Below, piece after piece: positions 26,801-37,042 of a stretch of DNA of 64,000 bases. The stretch's first letter is position 1. Each line of letters opens with the position of its first letter. The DNA comes from Taxillus chinensis (lineage: Eukaryota > Streptophyta > Magnoliopsida > Santalales > Loranthaceae), in assembly GCA_023512835.1 (NCBI GenBank), contig CM042091.1, forward strand, positions 2,428,553 through 2,492,552, read 5' to 3'. A model generated the notes under the pieces. That model was not told the origin of the DNA, made no database searches, and saw nothing but the letters and a program-made list of their open reading frames with translations. The position numbers and the translations under genes were made by a program.

Positions 26801-29800
26801 AATGTACGTATTCCAATTCCTTTAACACTAGAACTTACAAGAACAAAAAATAGAAAGTACAATAAAATAGGACAATAAAAAAAATCCTCAGGGAGGCCAG
26901 AGCAGCTGTAAGTTGAAAAATCAGCTAGCCCCTTAGCAGATATTTCATTTACAAATTCCTACCATAAAAATCAAATAGGTGTTAATTAACTAGGGTCTGT
27001 TTATTGTGAAAGTCTATAATCATCGAGTCATGTGGAGATTTATCCAATTTCTTGTATTTTTCTTTGATATCAAACCTTATTTGTCGACCCCAAAATCTTT
27101 TATGTAACCTTATTGAACCCAAAGGATTAATTGCTTCATATAAAAACAACTCTCTACTGATGCAGCTTCGGATATAAAGTTGAGAAAATTCCTTTGAATA
27201 ATTTCCATTTGTCAAAGGTGAAGTCAAACCAAATCGCTGTGTTGGTGGCTTCAAGGTGGAATGATTCAGTTACTGTCCTTAAATCTCTTTGTACGGGGAA
27301 TGACTGGATATTGTTCCTCAAGGTATTTTTGCATTTCCTTTATGCTTCCTTTACACTTCATTTTTTTGTGTTTTTTTATTTTATTTTTAATAAATTTTTA
27401 CCTTTTTCTGAGTTTGCTTCTTAGGCTTGAAAGGGTTGTCTTTTGCTAACATTCAATATACTTTGTTGGTGTTCCTTTTTAAGGTTGTATCTAGTTATAT
27501 TGTTTTCCCTGAAAAGGGAAAAAACTGGAAAGAACTGTAAATCCTTTTCTTTTTTCCAGGTTACAACAATAGATAGATTGAAAATGAGGTGGGAATTGAT
27601 TTTGTGTATACAAAATAAAATAAAATAAGTTTTTTTGAAAAAAAAATTGTTTCTTGTTTCTTTAGAGTTTTCTTGTTTGCCTATAAATAAATACTAGAGT
27701 TATTTATTTAGGGATATCTCATATTATATACTTTTTTATTAACTCAACGTTGATTTAATAATTTTATTTTTGGTTTGCTTAGATTGTCTTATTTGATAGT
27801 TTCAATCAATCTCTCGCTATTCTTTTATTTCTGTGTTGCATTGGTTGGTATCATAGTAAGGAATTTCTTGCGGAAATGTTGCTAAATTCAAGCATTGGTA
27901 GTGTTTGTGTTTTTGACAAAGTTTAAAATGTGGGAGTCCATGAAGCCAATCAATGAGTTTCAAGAGTGAAGTTTGATATTGTAGCTTAAAGAATTTATTG
28001 TGGACCTTAATTAGAATCTAATAATAATTTTGATAAAGATAATTGAATATTCAAACTTTAGTTCAATCAATTCAAATAATAAATTAAAAAAATCCAAAAT
28101 ATAAGAATTAATAAACATCTAATCAGAAGTTTATAACTAGTAAAGCTTAAAAGCCAACTTGAATGAATACATAAATTGTCATAGATAATACTTATTTATA
28201 AGGGTAGACAGAAGTTAGAAATTAAAAATCTATTACAAGTATAAAACTAAAGTAAAATATCAAAATAATTTAATATGAATTAAATAAAAAAAGTAAATAA
28301 AAGGAAAGACATCTAAACGCAACAGAAGACTTGTTAGTCAAGGCAAGGCACGTAGTGGAGTTTGTCTTCGATACTGCTTCTCGTGAATGATGCTTGCATG
28401 AAATCGGGTCTCAATATAATCTAAAACATAGAGTTGCGTATTGAGGGCTTGACCGAACGTGTTGACTCGATGGATATTGAAGGTCGCGATGGGAAAGTTG
28501 TTGGTGAGGAAAGGCCAAGAAAGAGGAAAGGATGTGATTATGCCTATCAATGTGTTTCTAGCGATGATTTATTTGAGCATATTCCTCCGAGGGCAAGGGA
28601 CAAATTTTAAGATCCAAACCTTAGGCATAGAGCTACCGTTAGAGCATAGTAGCTCTCGGAAGATGATCTGTTGAAAGAGGAAAAGTTGTTGTATGACACA
28701 CGATGCTTGTTGAGGCAGGATCGAGATGGACAATACCCGATGATATGACAGGTGTATGATTGAGCAAAAGTGGCCAATTATCGCTTGAAGGTGGATATTT
28801 CATCTGTCAATGATAATCTCGACATTAAGAGATTTTTGATTGGTTAGCGGAGGTTGAACCGTTCTTCAACTACATATAAATTCTGGATGGCTGCAAAGTG
28901 GGGTTTGTGGCTTATAGATTGAAGGGAGGAGCTTCAGCATGGTGGGAAAGATTGCAAAGTTGGAGACAGTGTGAAGAGCATCCGTTAGTGAGGAGCTGAC
29001 CCCGAATAAAGTTGCATTGAGATTTCTTACAACTAGATTTTAAGCAGATATTGTTCCAACAATATTAGTTCCGCCACCAAGGAATGCAATTAGTTCGTGA
29101 GTATACAATTGAATTTATGAGGCTGGCATAGCATAACAGCTTGCAGGAGGATGAAAGATAGCAAGCCGCACTCTTTGTAGATGTCCTGAAGCTATAGATA
29201 AAAGATAAAATAGGATTCACTGTCCTAAGAAGCTTGAACGAGACAAACAATTTGGCTTTTAGGCTAAATCAATGTTGAAGGAGCAAACCTCACAATTTAC
29301 AAGCGAAAGAAAGGGATTCATGATGAACACCGGTGCCAGTGGGAGCAAGGTGGCCAGTGAGAGGACTGTGGTTGGACCGAGCAAGCCCACAGAGGAAGTG
29401 GCCAAGGCGATCAACAAGGTCGAAAGGAAGAGACCCATGACATTCCATGGGGCTAAGAAACAGGCTAATTCTAATTCCAAGCTGGTTTTGGACATGCTTT
29501 CTCGTGGACAATAGGGGAATCGATCTAACTAGTGTTAAATGAATCATCAATATGGTGGACCAAGGAGAGGAAGATGACTTGGATTGCGAAGCAGAAGATG
29601 ATGGAGTTGAGTCATCTTATGTAGGGTTGTAAACGAACAAAGTGGGGTGGACCAGTGAAGTGTTTGGTCTTGGTTTGATATTATTCTTTAATGAATTGAG
29701 TTGAACACAAACACGAATATTAAATCACTATGTTCATGCTCGTTCGCTACGCTAACACATCTCGAAGGATCGCGAAGAATGCAATAAGACAGATCGGCCG

Positions 29801-32800
29801 ACAGTGTGTGTGTGTATCCGACTCGACAGCGTCAGGCAGCAGCGGCGACAGCGTGCGTTTTCCCGTTGAAGAAAAGAAGACGAGGAAGAAGAGGAAGAAG
29901 AAAAGATGAGGAGGATTGGCCATTGGCATGAAGGATTTAAAGAAAATCATCAGAAAAAGGAGTGGAAGAGGAAGGAAGGTAATTTGATTTTTCGTTTATC
30001 ATGAATGAATTTTCGTCTGTGATGCTGCGTCTCGGCTTGACATCAACTGATACGCTTCTTCTCACTCGAGATCTTGGGCGAGACAGGTGAGATGAAGCCT
30101 ACGCACGATATCTTCATACCGGGGTGGGATCTCGTATTGGGTCCTCCCGATATCGAGCCGACTCAGGCGATACGTAGCGGTATTGCCCGATACTTCGAAC
30201 CGTGTTAGTGCTTGCAAACAGTTCGATAATGTTCATGAGTAGCTCATAAATATTGGTTCACAAACAATGTTTATAAATAGATCGACATGCTTGTTTGCGA
30301 ACATTACATTTTTATTTTATTCGCGAACTCAAGATGTTCAATCGTTTAATTGAATTAAAACACTAATTATTCAAGATTTGTAGAAAAATATTTTCATTTG
30401 TTTGTTCGTAAATTCAATTGCTTCTTTGTTTGTTTAACTATTCATGAACATTTGTTGATATTTTTGAACATTGTTCGTAAATATAAACGAGTCGAATACA
30501 GTCTTGTTCGAGTTTGTTTATTTATATTCGTGAAGAAAAAAAGTATTCATGAACATTACTTTTTTTGAGTGAACGAACATAGATAATTTTGTATCGAGTT
30601 AAATGCGAGTTTGTTTGTGAATGTTTAGTTTGTTTACACCCTTAATCTTATGCGATTCTAAGGATGCTCTATCACCACCGCAAGAAGAGCTTGCACAACA
30701 CTAACTGTTTTGAACTAGATACGTAATTGGGAGTTGTGTGTTGCATGTGATTGTTGACAGTGGTGTTCACGAGAACATTATTGGAAAATCAATGGTGCAG
30801 AAATTGAAGCTGTCCGTCAAGAAACATTCTATATTATTAGACGGATTAAGGTTGCAGAGAAGATTAAGATGACGAAGAGCGGCAGAAGGCTGTTTACAAT
30901 GAGTAAATATCACAATAAAGTTTATTGCAATGTTGTAGATATGGATGCATGTCACTTGTTATTGGGTAAACCGTGATAGTTTGATGTGAATGTCAACATT
31001 CGTACAAAAAGAACACTTACAAGTTAGAGAAAGGTGGGACAAAATTAAATTTGTTGTCCTTAAAAAAGGAATTTTGTTCTAAAACCATAAAGGGGAAGGA
31101 GTAATCTTTCTTTCTTGACGTTGATACAATCTAAAATGAACTTGGTTGGAGATGCAAAAGAGGCGAGAGAGGTGCTTACTTTTGCGGTGAAATTGGAAGT
31201 TGTATGTGGTAGAGGTATTAGATGTGATTAGGGTTGTGTTGGAGGAATTTACAGATGTTATTTCAGATGATCTGTCATGGGGGTTGCCGCCTCTAAGAGT
31301 CATCCAATATCAGATAAATTTGATACTCGACACCAATATTCCAAATCTATCACATTGCAGGATGAGTTGGAAGAAGACATAGTTCTTATAGGAGAAGGTC
31401 TAATAAATGTTGGACAAGAGATTTATTCATGATAGTTTGAGTTCGTGTGTTGTGCAAGCTTTATTGACTGTAAAGAAAGATAAGAGTTAGAGGATGTGTT
31501 GATAGTTGTATTATCAACAAAATTACTATTGGGTGGAAATTCTTATATCCAAGTGTTTTGGAAGATTAACTTGAGATTGGTATAAAATCACCATATTCGA
31601 ATCAAGCTTGGAGACGAATGTAAGACTACTTACAAGACCAGGGACAGATTGTTCGAGTGGTTGGCAATATTGTTTGAGCACCTTGAGCAAGTGTCGACTC
31701 TCCTACGTGAGAATAAAATATTTGCAAATTCAAAGAGGTGTATTTTCTTGTTCAAGAAATTATTGTTTCTAGGATTTGTTGTTAGCTGCAATGGCATTGT
31801 TGTCACGCCCTGACATCTTCTTTGTTGGAAAAAAATTTGACCTGTCTATACCCACATGTGGAGGGTCAATGAGTTTACATAAAATACATAATAAAGACTG
31901 CAGCATGGGTATTGTCTTGACTTGATGTAGATTATGCACAAGGGTACACAACTATTTCCCAAACCATGCTCACATATATAACATATTACATTTATATACA
32001 ATATTATAAAGAGAGATTCTTATTCAGCTTCATTGTGGGAGAATTTTCCCATTCAACTATCAATTGTTATCATAAACTAAAAGTGTAGATATACACTGTC
32101 ATTATAGTCAAGTCTCAAGTATCATTACATCATTTAAAGCTGCCCTAGACAGTATACATAATAAACTAAGAAAAATAAGCCATAATGTCAGAAGAGCCTG
32201 TCACACCTTGGTTCGTCTACCTAACACCTGATAGTTCTTATAAAACAACAATTATAGGAGGGGTGATAGTTTGGAAGGGTGAGCAATTCACAACTCGGTA
32301 GAAATTATGTCTCCTCAGTTTATTCCATTGCATTTAAGTCTACATACCATGTATATATTGTGCTGGTGTCGTGAAACGAGTGCAATAATAGAATTTTAAA
32401 CAAACGCACTTTTTATTATCATTTACACTGGGAGGTAGAATAATATCATTTACCCGTCATTATGACGACACGACATATCTCGTCGGACATAGGTCAATCA
32501 CAAGAATAATTGTTCAACCTCAATAAAGGCCACGACTTTAACCCAAAATTGCACCAATCATGGTTCCCACCCCAAATTACGCTCACACCCACCCAGGCCA
32601 CAAATCTCCTCGAATTACACTCAACCAGAGTCGCGGGTCTGCTCGGATTACATTGAGTGATAATCACATAACATCCACCATACAACATAATACAAAACGC
32701 GACAATAAACCAACGAAACACATCCTTTTTATCTGGCATCCATATGGGCTTAAATAGAGACACAACACAAATTCTAAAATTTCCATTTTGGTCACTAGGA

Positions 32801-34585
32801 TCCTCATAAGGCACCGCAATGTCAAAGGAACGAAAATAAGCAAATGGAGATGTAACACACTTTCTGACCTCTAGGTACCACAGGTGGTCAACATCTCTCA
32901 ATTATGCGTCAATGCTCTCTGTCAGCCGCCAAACTTAGAAAATTGACTTATAATCCCCCAATCACCAGAACCCGTCTCCAAACTTGCTGGAACTAGTTGA
33001 AATCGCACTTCAGAGGATCTAAATGCATTCTAACACAAAATCCCAAACCAATTTTCACAAGGGACTAGCTGTCTCACAACGTAGCTACTTATTACCGTAT
33101 GTTCTCAATCATTTTGGATAAAATTGCCCCTCATTAGTACAAATGGTAGAGAACCTCCTCGCTTTTAAGTGTTGTGGAACTATCTCAGATGCTTTGGATG
33201 GTTTGGGGGGAAATTTGGAAATGGAAAATTCCTGAAAGACTAAAATTGATTTCAAGAGTGACTGTCACTGCCCTCTTAATTTGTGACACTTGTTGCTTCT
33301 CCTTACGTTGATCCTTTCTGCCCATTATGTGAAGGTGCAATTGAGACTCCATTACATTAAAAAAGGAATTTGGGTGTCCATGCATGTAGTCATTTCTTGT
33401 TTGTCTAATTGTGTGCAAATGTTGGCAATAATGAAAGCAGATATATATTTCGAGTTTAGCATCCTAGGCTAGATCTGACATAGAGCAAGAAGTTTGGTGT
33501 TGCATGATTGCATCAACTGTGTTCATGGTTTTCGAAAACTGGTAGAATGTTGATTTTGATCTAGGGAATTAGGGCGATGCAGGCTCTAGAAAAACTGAAA
33601 ACTTAAATAATCATGATGTTGATTGGCGAATTCTTTTCATCCTTGCTATCCTGCTCATGAACTTTGGGCCTTATATACATTAGGACATGCTTTTAGTTAT
33701 TTCTAATTCATATAATGCTGTAGTAATTTAATAATTTGTTGGTTAGTTTAATTGGTTTTTTTTGTTGGCTAATTTTTATGCTTTAATATGGAATTGAAAC
33801 AGGTCATTTTCTTCCTATTGCTTCTCAGCTTCATTGGGGGCATTTCACTTGAGAGATTATATCTTACAGGTTCTGTGTGTGTGTGTGTGTGGGTATGTTA
33901 CATATAATTATACCTTGACACCATTGACATGCATTTTTGCATTTAATGTATTGGTATACATTGAATCTGGAGGTTTCGTTCCTACACAACCAGGATATTT
34001 CATAAAACTGCAAAATTTGTAATTCGTTCAGGTTACTAGTTAGGATTCTTGAAGAAAATGTACAAGAGACCACTTCTATCCCAATGAAATTTCTTCTGCT
34101 CTTAAAATTTGTTAAATTTGCGTTGATAATTAATCAATGAATTGTCTTAGTGCCTCGATAAGGATTTGTAGAACAGTTTCAGGAACACTGATGAAATTGA
34201 ATTGTGTGTAAAAGATTAGAAATTACATCATGCTAGGAATAAGAATGGAAATTGAAATATTGAGTTGCTAATGTTTAAAAATTCTGAGGGTGTGTATGGA
34301 GTTCTAACAAGTCTTCTTTTCCTCAGTTAGGTGATGGCCATTTGTTGCACTGTTAGGTGTCTGGTGCTGTCTCATTGGGCTGTAATTTGCTCGTTGCTCA
34401 GTATTTAAGAATCTGTTAGTTGACTCTTGGATCTGTTGCTGTGTATTGCAGTGCTCCCCTTCGCATTCGCTGCATTCATTTTGTATGAGAAAAATGAAGA
34501 AGCAATTGATGGTATGCTTCTAGGAGTCCAATCTTATGGGCTAAGACTGAGCTCCGGCATTGCCAGAAAGTTGCACATCTCCTAA
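14853..34585 (+). CDS. 3BETAHSD/D2: Sterol 3beta-HSD/C4-decarboxylase with reticulon domain
   Basis: NAD-dependent oxidative decarboxylation of 4-carboxysterols in the C4-demethylation complex at the endoplasmic reticulum. Exons: 14853-15084, 15291-15380, 15511-15644, 15957-16127, 16512-16637, 17278-17357, 25041-25239, 25944-26049, 26629-26803, 27166-27322, 33803-33869, 34452-34585; all GT-AG, phases consistent, 556 residues. Residues 11-17 (TGGRGFA) are the Rossmann glycine motif; YSATK at 157-161 is the YxxxK pair, with Ser128/129 nearby. The SDR part runs to about 345. From about 381 (ADTLLW) follows a reticulon-homology domain with two hydrophobic pairs. This domain order fits Arabidopsis 3BETAHSD/D2-type proteins (about 560 residues). 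No in-frame ATG precedes 14853. Exon 8 needs the donor at 26050 (GTATGG) to keep frame. Introns 6 and 10 are swollen by transposons. Confidence 0.93.
17423..17640 (+). repeat. 5' LTR of copia A
   Basis: 218 bp starting TGTGGAAAAAGTCAATATG and ending CATAAACTTTTA. Matched to the 3' LTR at 24274-24506 with roughly 15% divergence by eye plus indels, which suggests an old insertion. It ends in TA, not the usual CA. Confidence 0.88.
17641..17652 (+). other. Primer binding site of copia A
   Basis: TGGTATCAAAGC directly follows the 5' LTR. It matches the complement of the initiator Met-tRNA 3' end (TGGTATCAGAGC) at 11 of 12 positions, the usual primer of plant copia elements. Confidence 0.85.
19845..23262 (+). 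mobile_element. Second copia element B, 5'-truncated, inside A
   Basis: A different copia lineage interrupts copia A after its integrase core. Seen in order: a protease block [13 protein letters not shown] near 20020-20050; GAG-pre-integrase and integrase (20390-20960; QNGVAERKN near 20851); reverse transcriptase ([15 protein letters not shown] near 21690; SPLAWFGKF near 22024; YVDY for YVDD at 22146-22157); RNase H ([13 protein letters not shown] near 22615); and a purine tract before an LTR start at 23060. No 5' LTR was found near 19845, and part of A (end of integrase to mid reverse transcriptase) is missing, so this was insertion plus deletion or a recombination product. Confidence 0.75.
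23060..23262 (+). repeat. Probable 3' LTR of copia B
   Basis: Begins TGTTATTAGATTAG right after a polypurine-like GAGTGGTAG, the usual copia junction. AT-rich; the right limit is set only by where copia A coding sequence resumes ([12 protein letters not shown] near 23268). No matching 5' copy was seen. Confidence 0.55.
24274..24506 (+). repeat. 3' LTR of copia A
   Basis: 233 bp starting TGTGGAAAAGTCAATATG, directly after the purine-rich GCTTGAGGGAGAG tract. Same family as 17423-17640, with added ATATATGTATG-type indels. Followed by ATGGT, the imperfect partner of ATGAT before the 5' LTR. Confidence 0.88.
29622..30644. mobile_element. Non-autonomous hAT element with perfect 8-bp TSD
   Basis: The 1023-bp insert lies between two copies of ATCTTATG (29614-29621 and 30645-30652), an exact 8-bp target duplication as made by hAT transposases. 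The left end is TAGGGTTGTAAACGAAC; the reverse complement of the right end is TAAGGGTGTAAACAAAC (about 13 of 17 aligned). The right half is AT-rich, with many GTTCATGAACATT / GTTCGTAAA-type inverted words. No transposase was seen. It interrupts the gypsy relic between gag and protease, and that reading resumes after the right duplication. Confidence 0.88.
29752..30208. mobile_element. Inner TIR element nested in the hAT element
   Basis: A 457-bp stretch of clearly higher GC than its host. The left end is CTAACACATCTCGAAGGATC; the reverse complement of the right end is CTAACACGGTTCGAAGTATC, about 17 of 21 matching with one gap over the fuller ends. It contains purine-rich GAGGAAGAAGA and CGATAC/GTATCG words. 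No target duplication could be assigned, so class and exact ends are uncertain. It could instead be host sequence captured by the hAT element. Confidence 0.5.
31804..33110. repeat. LTR-like repeat beginning TGTCACGCCC
   Basis: Starts TGTCACGCCCTGACATC exactly where gypsy coding sequence stops. It shares the terminal word TGTCACG(C/T)CC and an interior GGATGAGCAA..CACAACT-like block (32278 versus 42798) with the stretch at 42454-43618. This suggests related LTR or solo-LTR sequence, read antisense. The right limit is a guess, set by the start of LINE-like coding. No ORF of note. Confidence 0.35.
33120..33560 (+). mobile_element. LINE fragment, zf-RVT region
   Basis: Frame pieces read [19 protein letters not shown] (near 33208-33265) and [16 protein letters not shown] (near 33308-33356), the zinc-binding zf-RVT block found after the reverse transcriptase of plant L1-type LINEs. 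Frameshifts and stops separate the pieces. It is the 3' part only; no poly-A tail or target duplication was found. Confidence 0.65.
33872..33893 (+). repeat. (GT)n directly after the exon 11 donor
   Basis: A TG repeat begins three bases into intron 11 of the sterol dehydrogenase gene, next to the donor GTTCTG at 33870. The donor is weak by consensus and the repeat supplies further GT dinucleotides. Confidence 0.8.
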
Positions 34586-34985
34586 ATACATGGATTGCCA
34601 ACAATCAAATTTTTATTTGCCATGACTTGAGATTGGCTTTGGAACCTGCAATCATTACTTCATGGTAGCCCTACAAGTGGTTTTCTTGTACAATGAGTGT
34701 CCGTGTTTCACCTGTACCCTCCTGTCCAGTTTCATGTTGCTGCAAGATGGTCTCAGCGATCAAGTGTCCTGCCCTCTTGTTTTTTGTGTTAGGGTCATAA
34801 ATTGTTTATATTGGGACACTGAACATTCTGTTTTAAACTCTTTTTGTTGCTTGTGGTACTTCTTGCCAGAAAATTGCAGCATTCGTTTTCTCACACAGGC
34901 TTTCTTTCCGTTGGCAGATGATTGCCTCTGGAGCTGTAAATGAGTCAAATGCTATAGAACAAATTTATGTTTAACTTGTTAAAAG

Positions 34986-35430
34986 ACTTTATATTTTATT
35001 TAAAAAAGGTAATGTTCGCAAATATTTTTTTACAAACCTACACGAACAAACTCAAATAAGGTTGTATTTAATTTGTTTATGTTTGCTAATAATGTTTATA
35101 TACAGTTAAATAAATTAAAAAGGACAATAGGGTTCTGAGTATATTTATTTATAAATTTTAAATAATTAATATTTTTGAGTTTGAGAACAGAAAGAATAGA
35201 TTGTTTATAAGTTTTAGATATTTAGGTATTTTAGTTTATAAATAATTAAGTGAATGAATAATATGAATTTATGAATAATATAAAAAATATAATATTTGTA
35301 AATAAGTATATCAATGCATTTATGAATATTGTTTGTAAATTAGTTTTGTAAATTAGTGTTCATTTCATAAATATTAATAAATTATTCATAAACAATGTGA
35401 TTTAATGTGATTAAGAAATAATGTTAAGCC
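34986..35430. mobile_element. hAT-like MITE relic, related to 29622-30644
   Basis: AT-rich sequence with words such as AATGTTCGCAAATA, ACGAACAAACTC and repeated TTTGTAAATTAGT, resembling the right half of the hAT element at 29622-30644. Ends and target duplication are not clear. It lies just past the 3' region of the sterol dehydrogenase gene. Confidence 0.35.
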
Positions 35431-35699
35431 TAACTTTAAATCATGAAATTTAAAAAAGTTAGGTGTCAAACTTTGTGTTTTATAAGTACAATTAGATCTT
35501 TAAATGCTTGAATATCAATTCAAACTTAAAGCAATAGTTATAGCAATATTTAGCTTAAAAGTCTGCAATGTATTAGTTATATGTGTAATTATAGCAAAAG
35601 AATTATGTAAATATAGATATTTTTTTAGATTTAGTTGGAGATGTTATGTCATTCCTTAATTATATTCCTAATTTGCTCCAGTCCCTTTCCTCCTCATCG

Positions 35700-36145
35700 G
35701 TTTCCCACCCTTTTCCCGTTTGGTTTCAGCCCCCCCCCCCCCTTTCTTTCCGTGCAATGGCGCTCCTCTGCCTGTGAAAAGCAGGCGCGAACAAAGCTTG
35801 AAGCCTGCAATGACATATCCACGAACTCCTGGGGCAGCTGGGACTCGTCTTCGTCAGACAAGAGCGTCTAGTACTCCACTGGAATCTTACAAGTCATGCG
35901 TTTTGAGGATCGAGGGATGGCGATTCCAGCAGGGGAGGGGAACCAAACGGGAAAGGAGATGGTGATTCTAGTGGGGGAGGAGATGCACTTTGAGGACTAG
36001 TGGTTTGTTTAACGTTCCAACCACCGTTAAACAAACCACTACTTGGGCGCCCAAATCAGACACCATCGCGAGTCCAGCGGGGGAGGGGAACCGAACGGGG
36101 GAGGACATGTGCTTCGAGGACCGGTCCCCCCCCCCCCCCCCCAAA
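35700..36145. repeat. GC-rich foldback region with duplicated modules
   Basis: An unusually GC-rich island in AT-rich DNA. CCGTTTGGTTTC near 35717 faces GAACCAAACGG near 35939. A GGGGAGGGGAACC(A/G)AACGGG module occurs twice in direct orientation (about 35930 and 36077). It has poly-C runs (about 12 and 17 C) and the perfect hairpin listed next. It is probably an old TIR element or foldback transposon. A short open frame at 35635-35871 is not supported as a gene. Confidence 0.5.
35998..36041. repeat. Perfect 17-bp hairpin, 10-nt loop
   Basis: The left arm TAGTGGTTTGTTTAACG (35998-36014) and right arm CGTTAAACAAACCACTA (36025-36041) are exact reverse complements, separated by TTCCAACCAC. This is directly visible. 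The role is unknown: a transposon centre, a fold-back insertion or a rearrangement product. Confidence 0.95.
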
Positions 36146-36918
36146 TTAGATTTTAGGGAATTTTAGAATTTGTAAAGAATATAAAAAAAGGATAGATTGG
36201 GCACAATAACAGTTCAGGAAAAAAAAAATGAAACAAGACTAGAGTATCATTAATCAAAACGCTAGATATAAACTAGAGATGCTCTTATATATAGTTTAAC
36301 TTGTTTTTAGCGACATGAATCCTAGTTTTAAGAGTATGGTTCGAATTTATTTACATTTTATGAAGTTACATGCAAGGTTTCCAATCAAAGATTATGGCAA
36401 TCAGGAAGTTCTTTCTATTATTTTCTATCTGTATTCATGCATTTAATATATATAATTCTTTTGCTAGGATATGCCCGCTTTATATAAAATAGTGTTTTGT
36501 GTTATTCTCTTTATTGCATGTCAAATGGTATCAATTCAAATATGCATAATATTGGATTCCATTTTGACCGGGCCAGATTGCCATCATACTTAGTAAAGAA
36601 GTCCAAGATTGAGAACTACTTCAATATGACCCAAGGCTAACAACGAAGGATAGATGGAGAATTTTGGAGACTAACGCACTTGATTGTGCTCAATTCTGAT
36701 TTAAAATGAAGAAGTTATGACTAAATAGTTTTTATCTAGAAAAGTCAAATTTACCAAAAGACGGTAAATCCCTAGTCAAACTGACAGAAAATGTGACCAT
36801 GCCAAATTCTCCGAAACATCAATTTAGGCAGATGTGAGTCTCCCCAAATCATCCCTACAAGGCGTCACATTTTGGCATTTTAGGTGAGGGTAAAAGGGTA
36901 ATTAAAAACAAAAAAAAC
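36146..36918. other. AT-rich spacer without recognised gene
   Basis: No coding potential or clear repeat family. Composition shifts near 36560, where longer unique-looking sequence (GACCGGGCCAGATTGCC) begins. This may be the start of an LTR-like segment running to about 37900. Confidence 0.4.
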
Positions 36919-37042
36919 TTCGGTTCTTCGACCCTAATCTTCGAGTTTCTAAGTTTTCGAGTCAACTTCTGTCTTCGAGTTTTCAAGTCATCGAGTCTTT
37001 GAGTCAGCTTCGAGTTTTCGAGTTAAATCTTCAAATCTTCGA
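36919..37042. repeat. TTCGAGT-rich imperfect tandem array
   Basis: At least seven TCGAGT words occur in about 115 bp, as variants of TTCGAGTTTT and TTTCGAGTCA. It looks like a degenerate minisatellite, perhaps inside an LTR: a TATA-like CCTATAAATGG lies downstream near 37262. Confidence 0.7.

Larger units (their letters stand above)
28300..31802 (+). mobile_element. Decayed Ty3/gypsy gag-pol in intron 10
   Basis: The gag retrotransposon domain is readable near 28830-29240 ([29 protein letters not shown]). An aspartic-protease stretch follows ([12 protein letters not shown] near 30750; MDACHLLLG near 30940), then the reverse transcriptase N-terminus ([22 protein letters not shown] near 31230-31320). 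The end of the reverse transcriptase block reads [12 protein letters not shown] near 31765-31795. The middle of the reverse transcriptase is deleted between about 31660 and 31680, and stops and frameshifts are frequent. A hAT element splits it at 29622. LTRs were not found; the coding remnant stops abruptly where a TGTCACG repeat begins. Confidence 0.82.

Noticed and set aside
29747..29950. Minus-strand frame [10 protein letters not shown]...
   Set aside because: Lies in the inner block of the hAT element; low-complexity purine-rich sequence read backwards.
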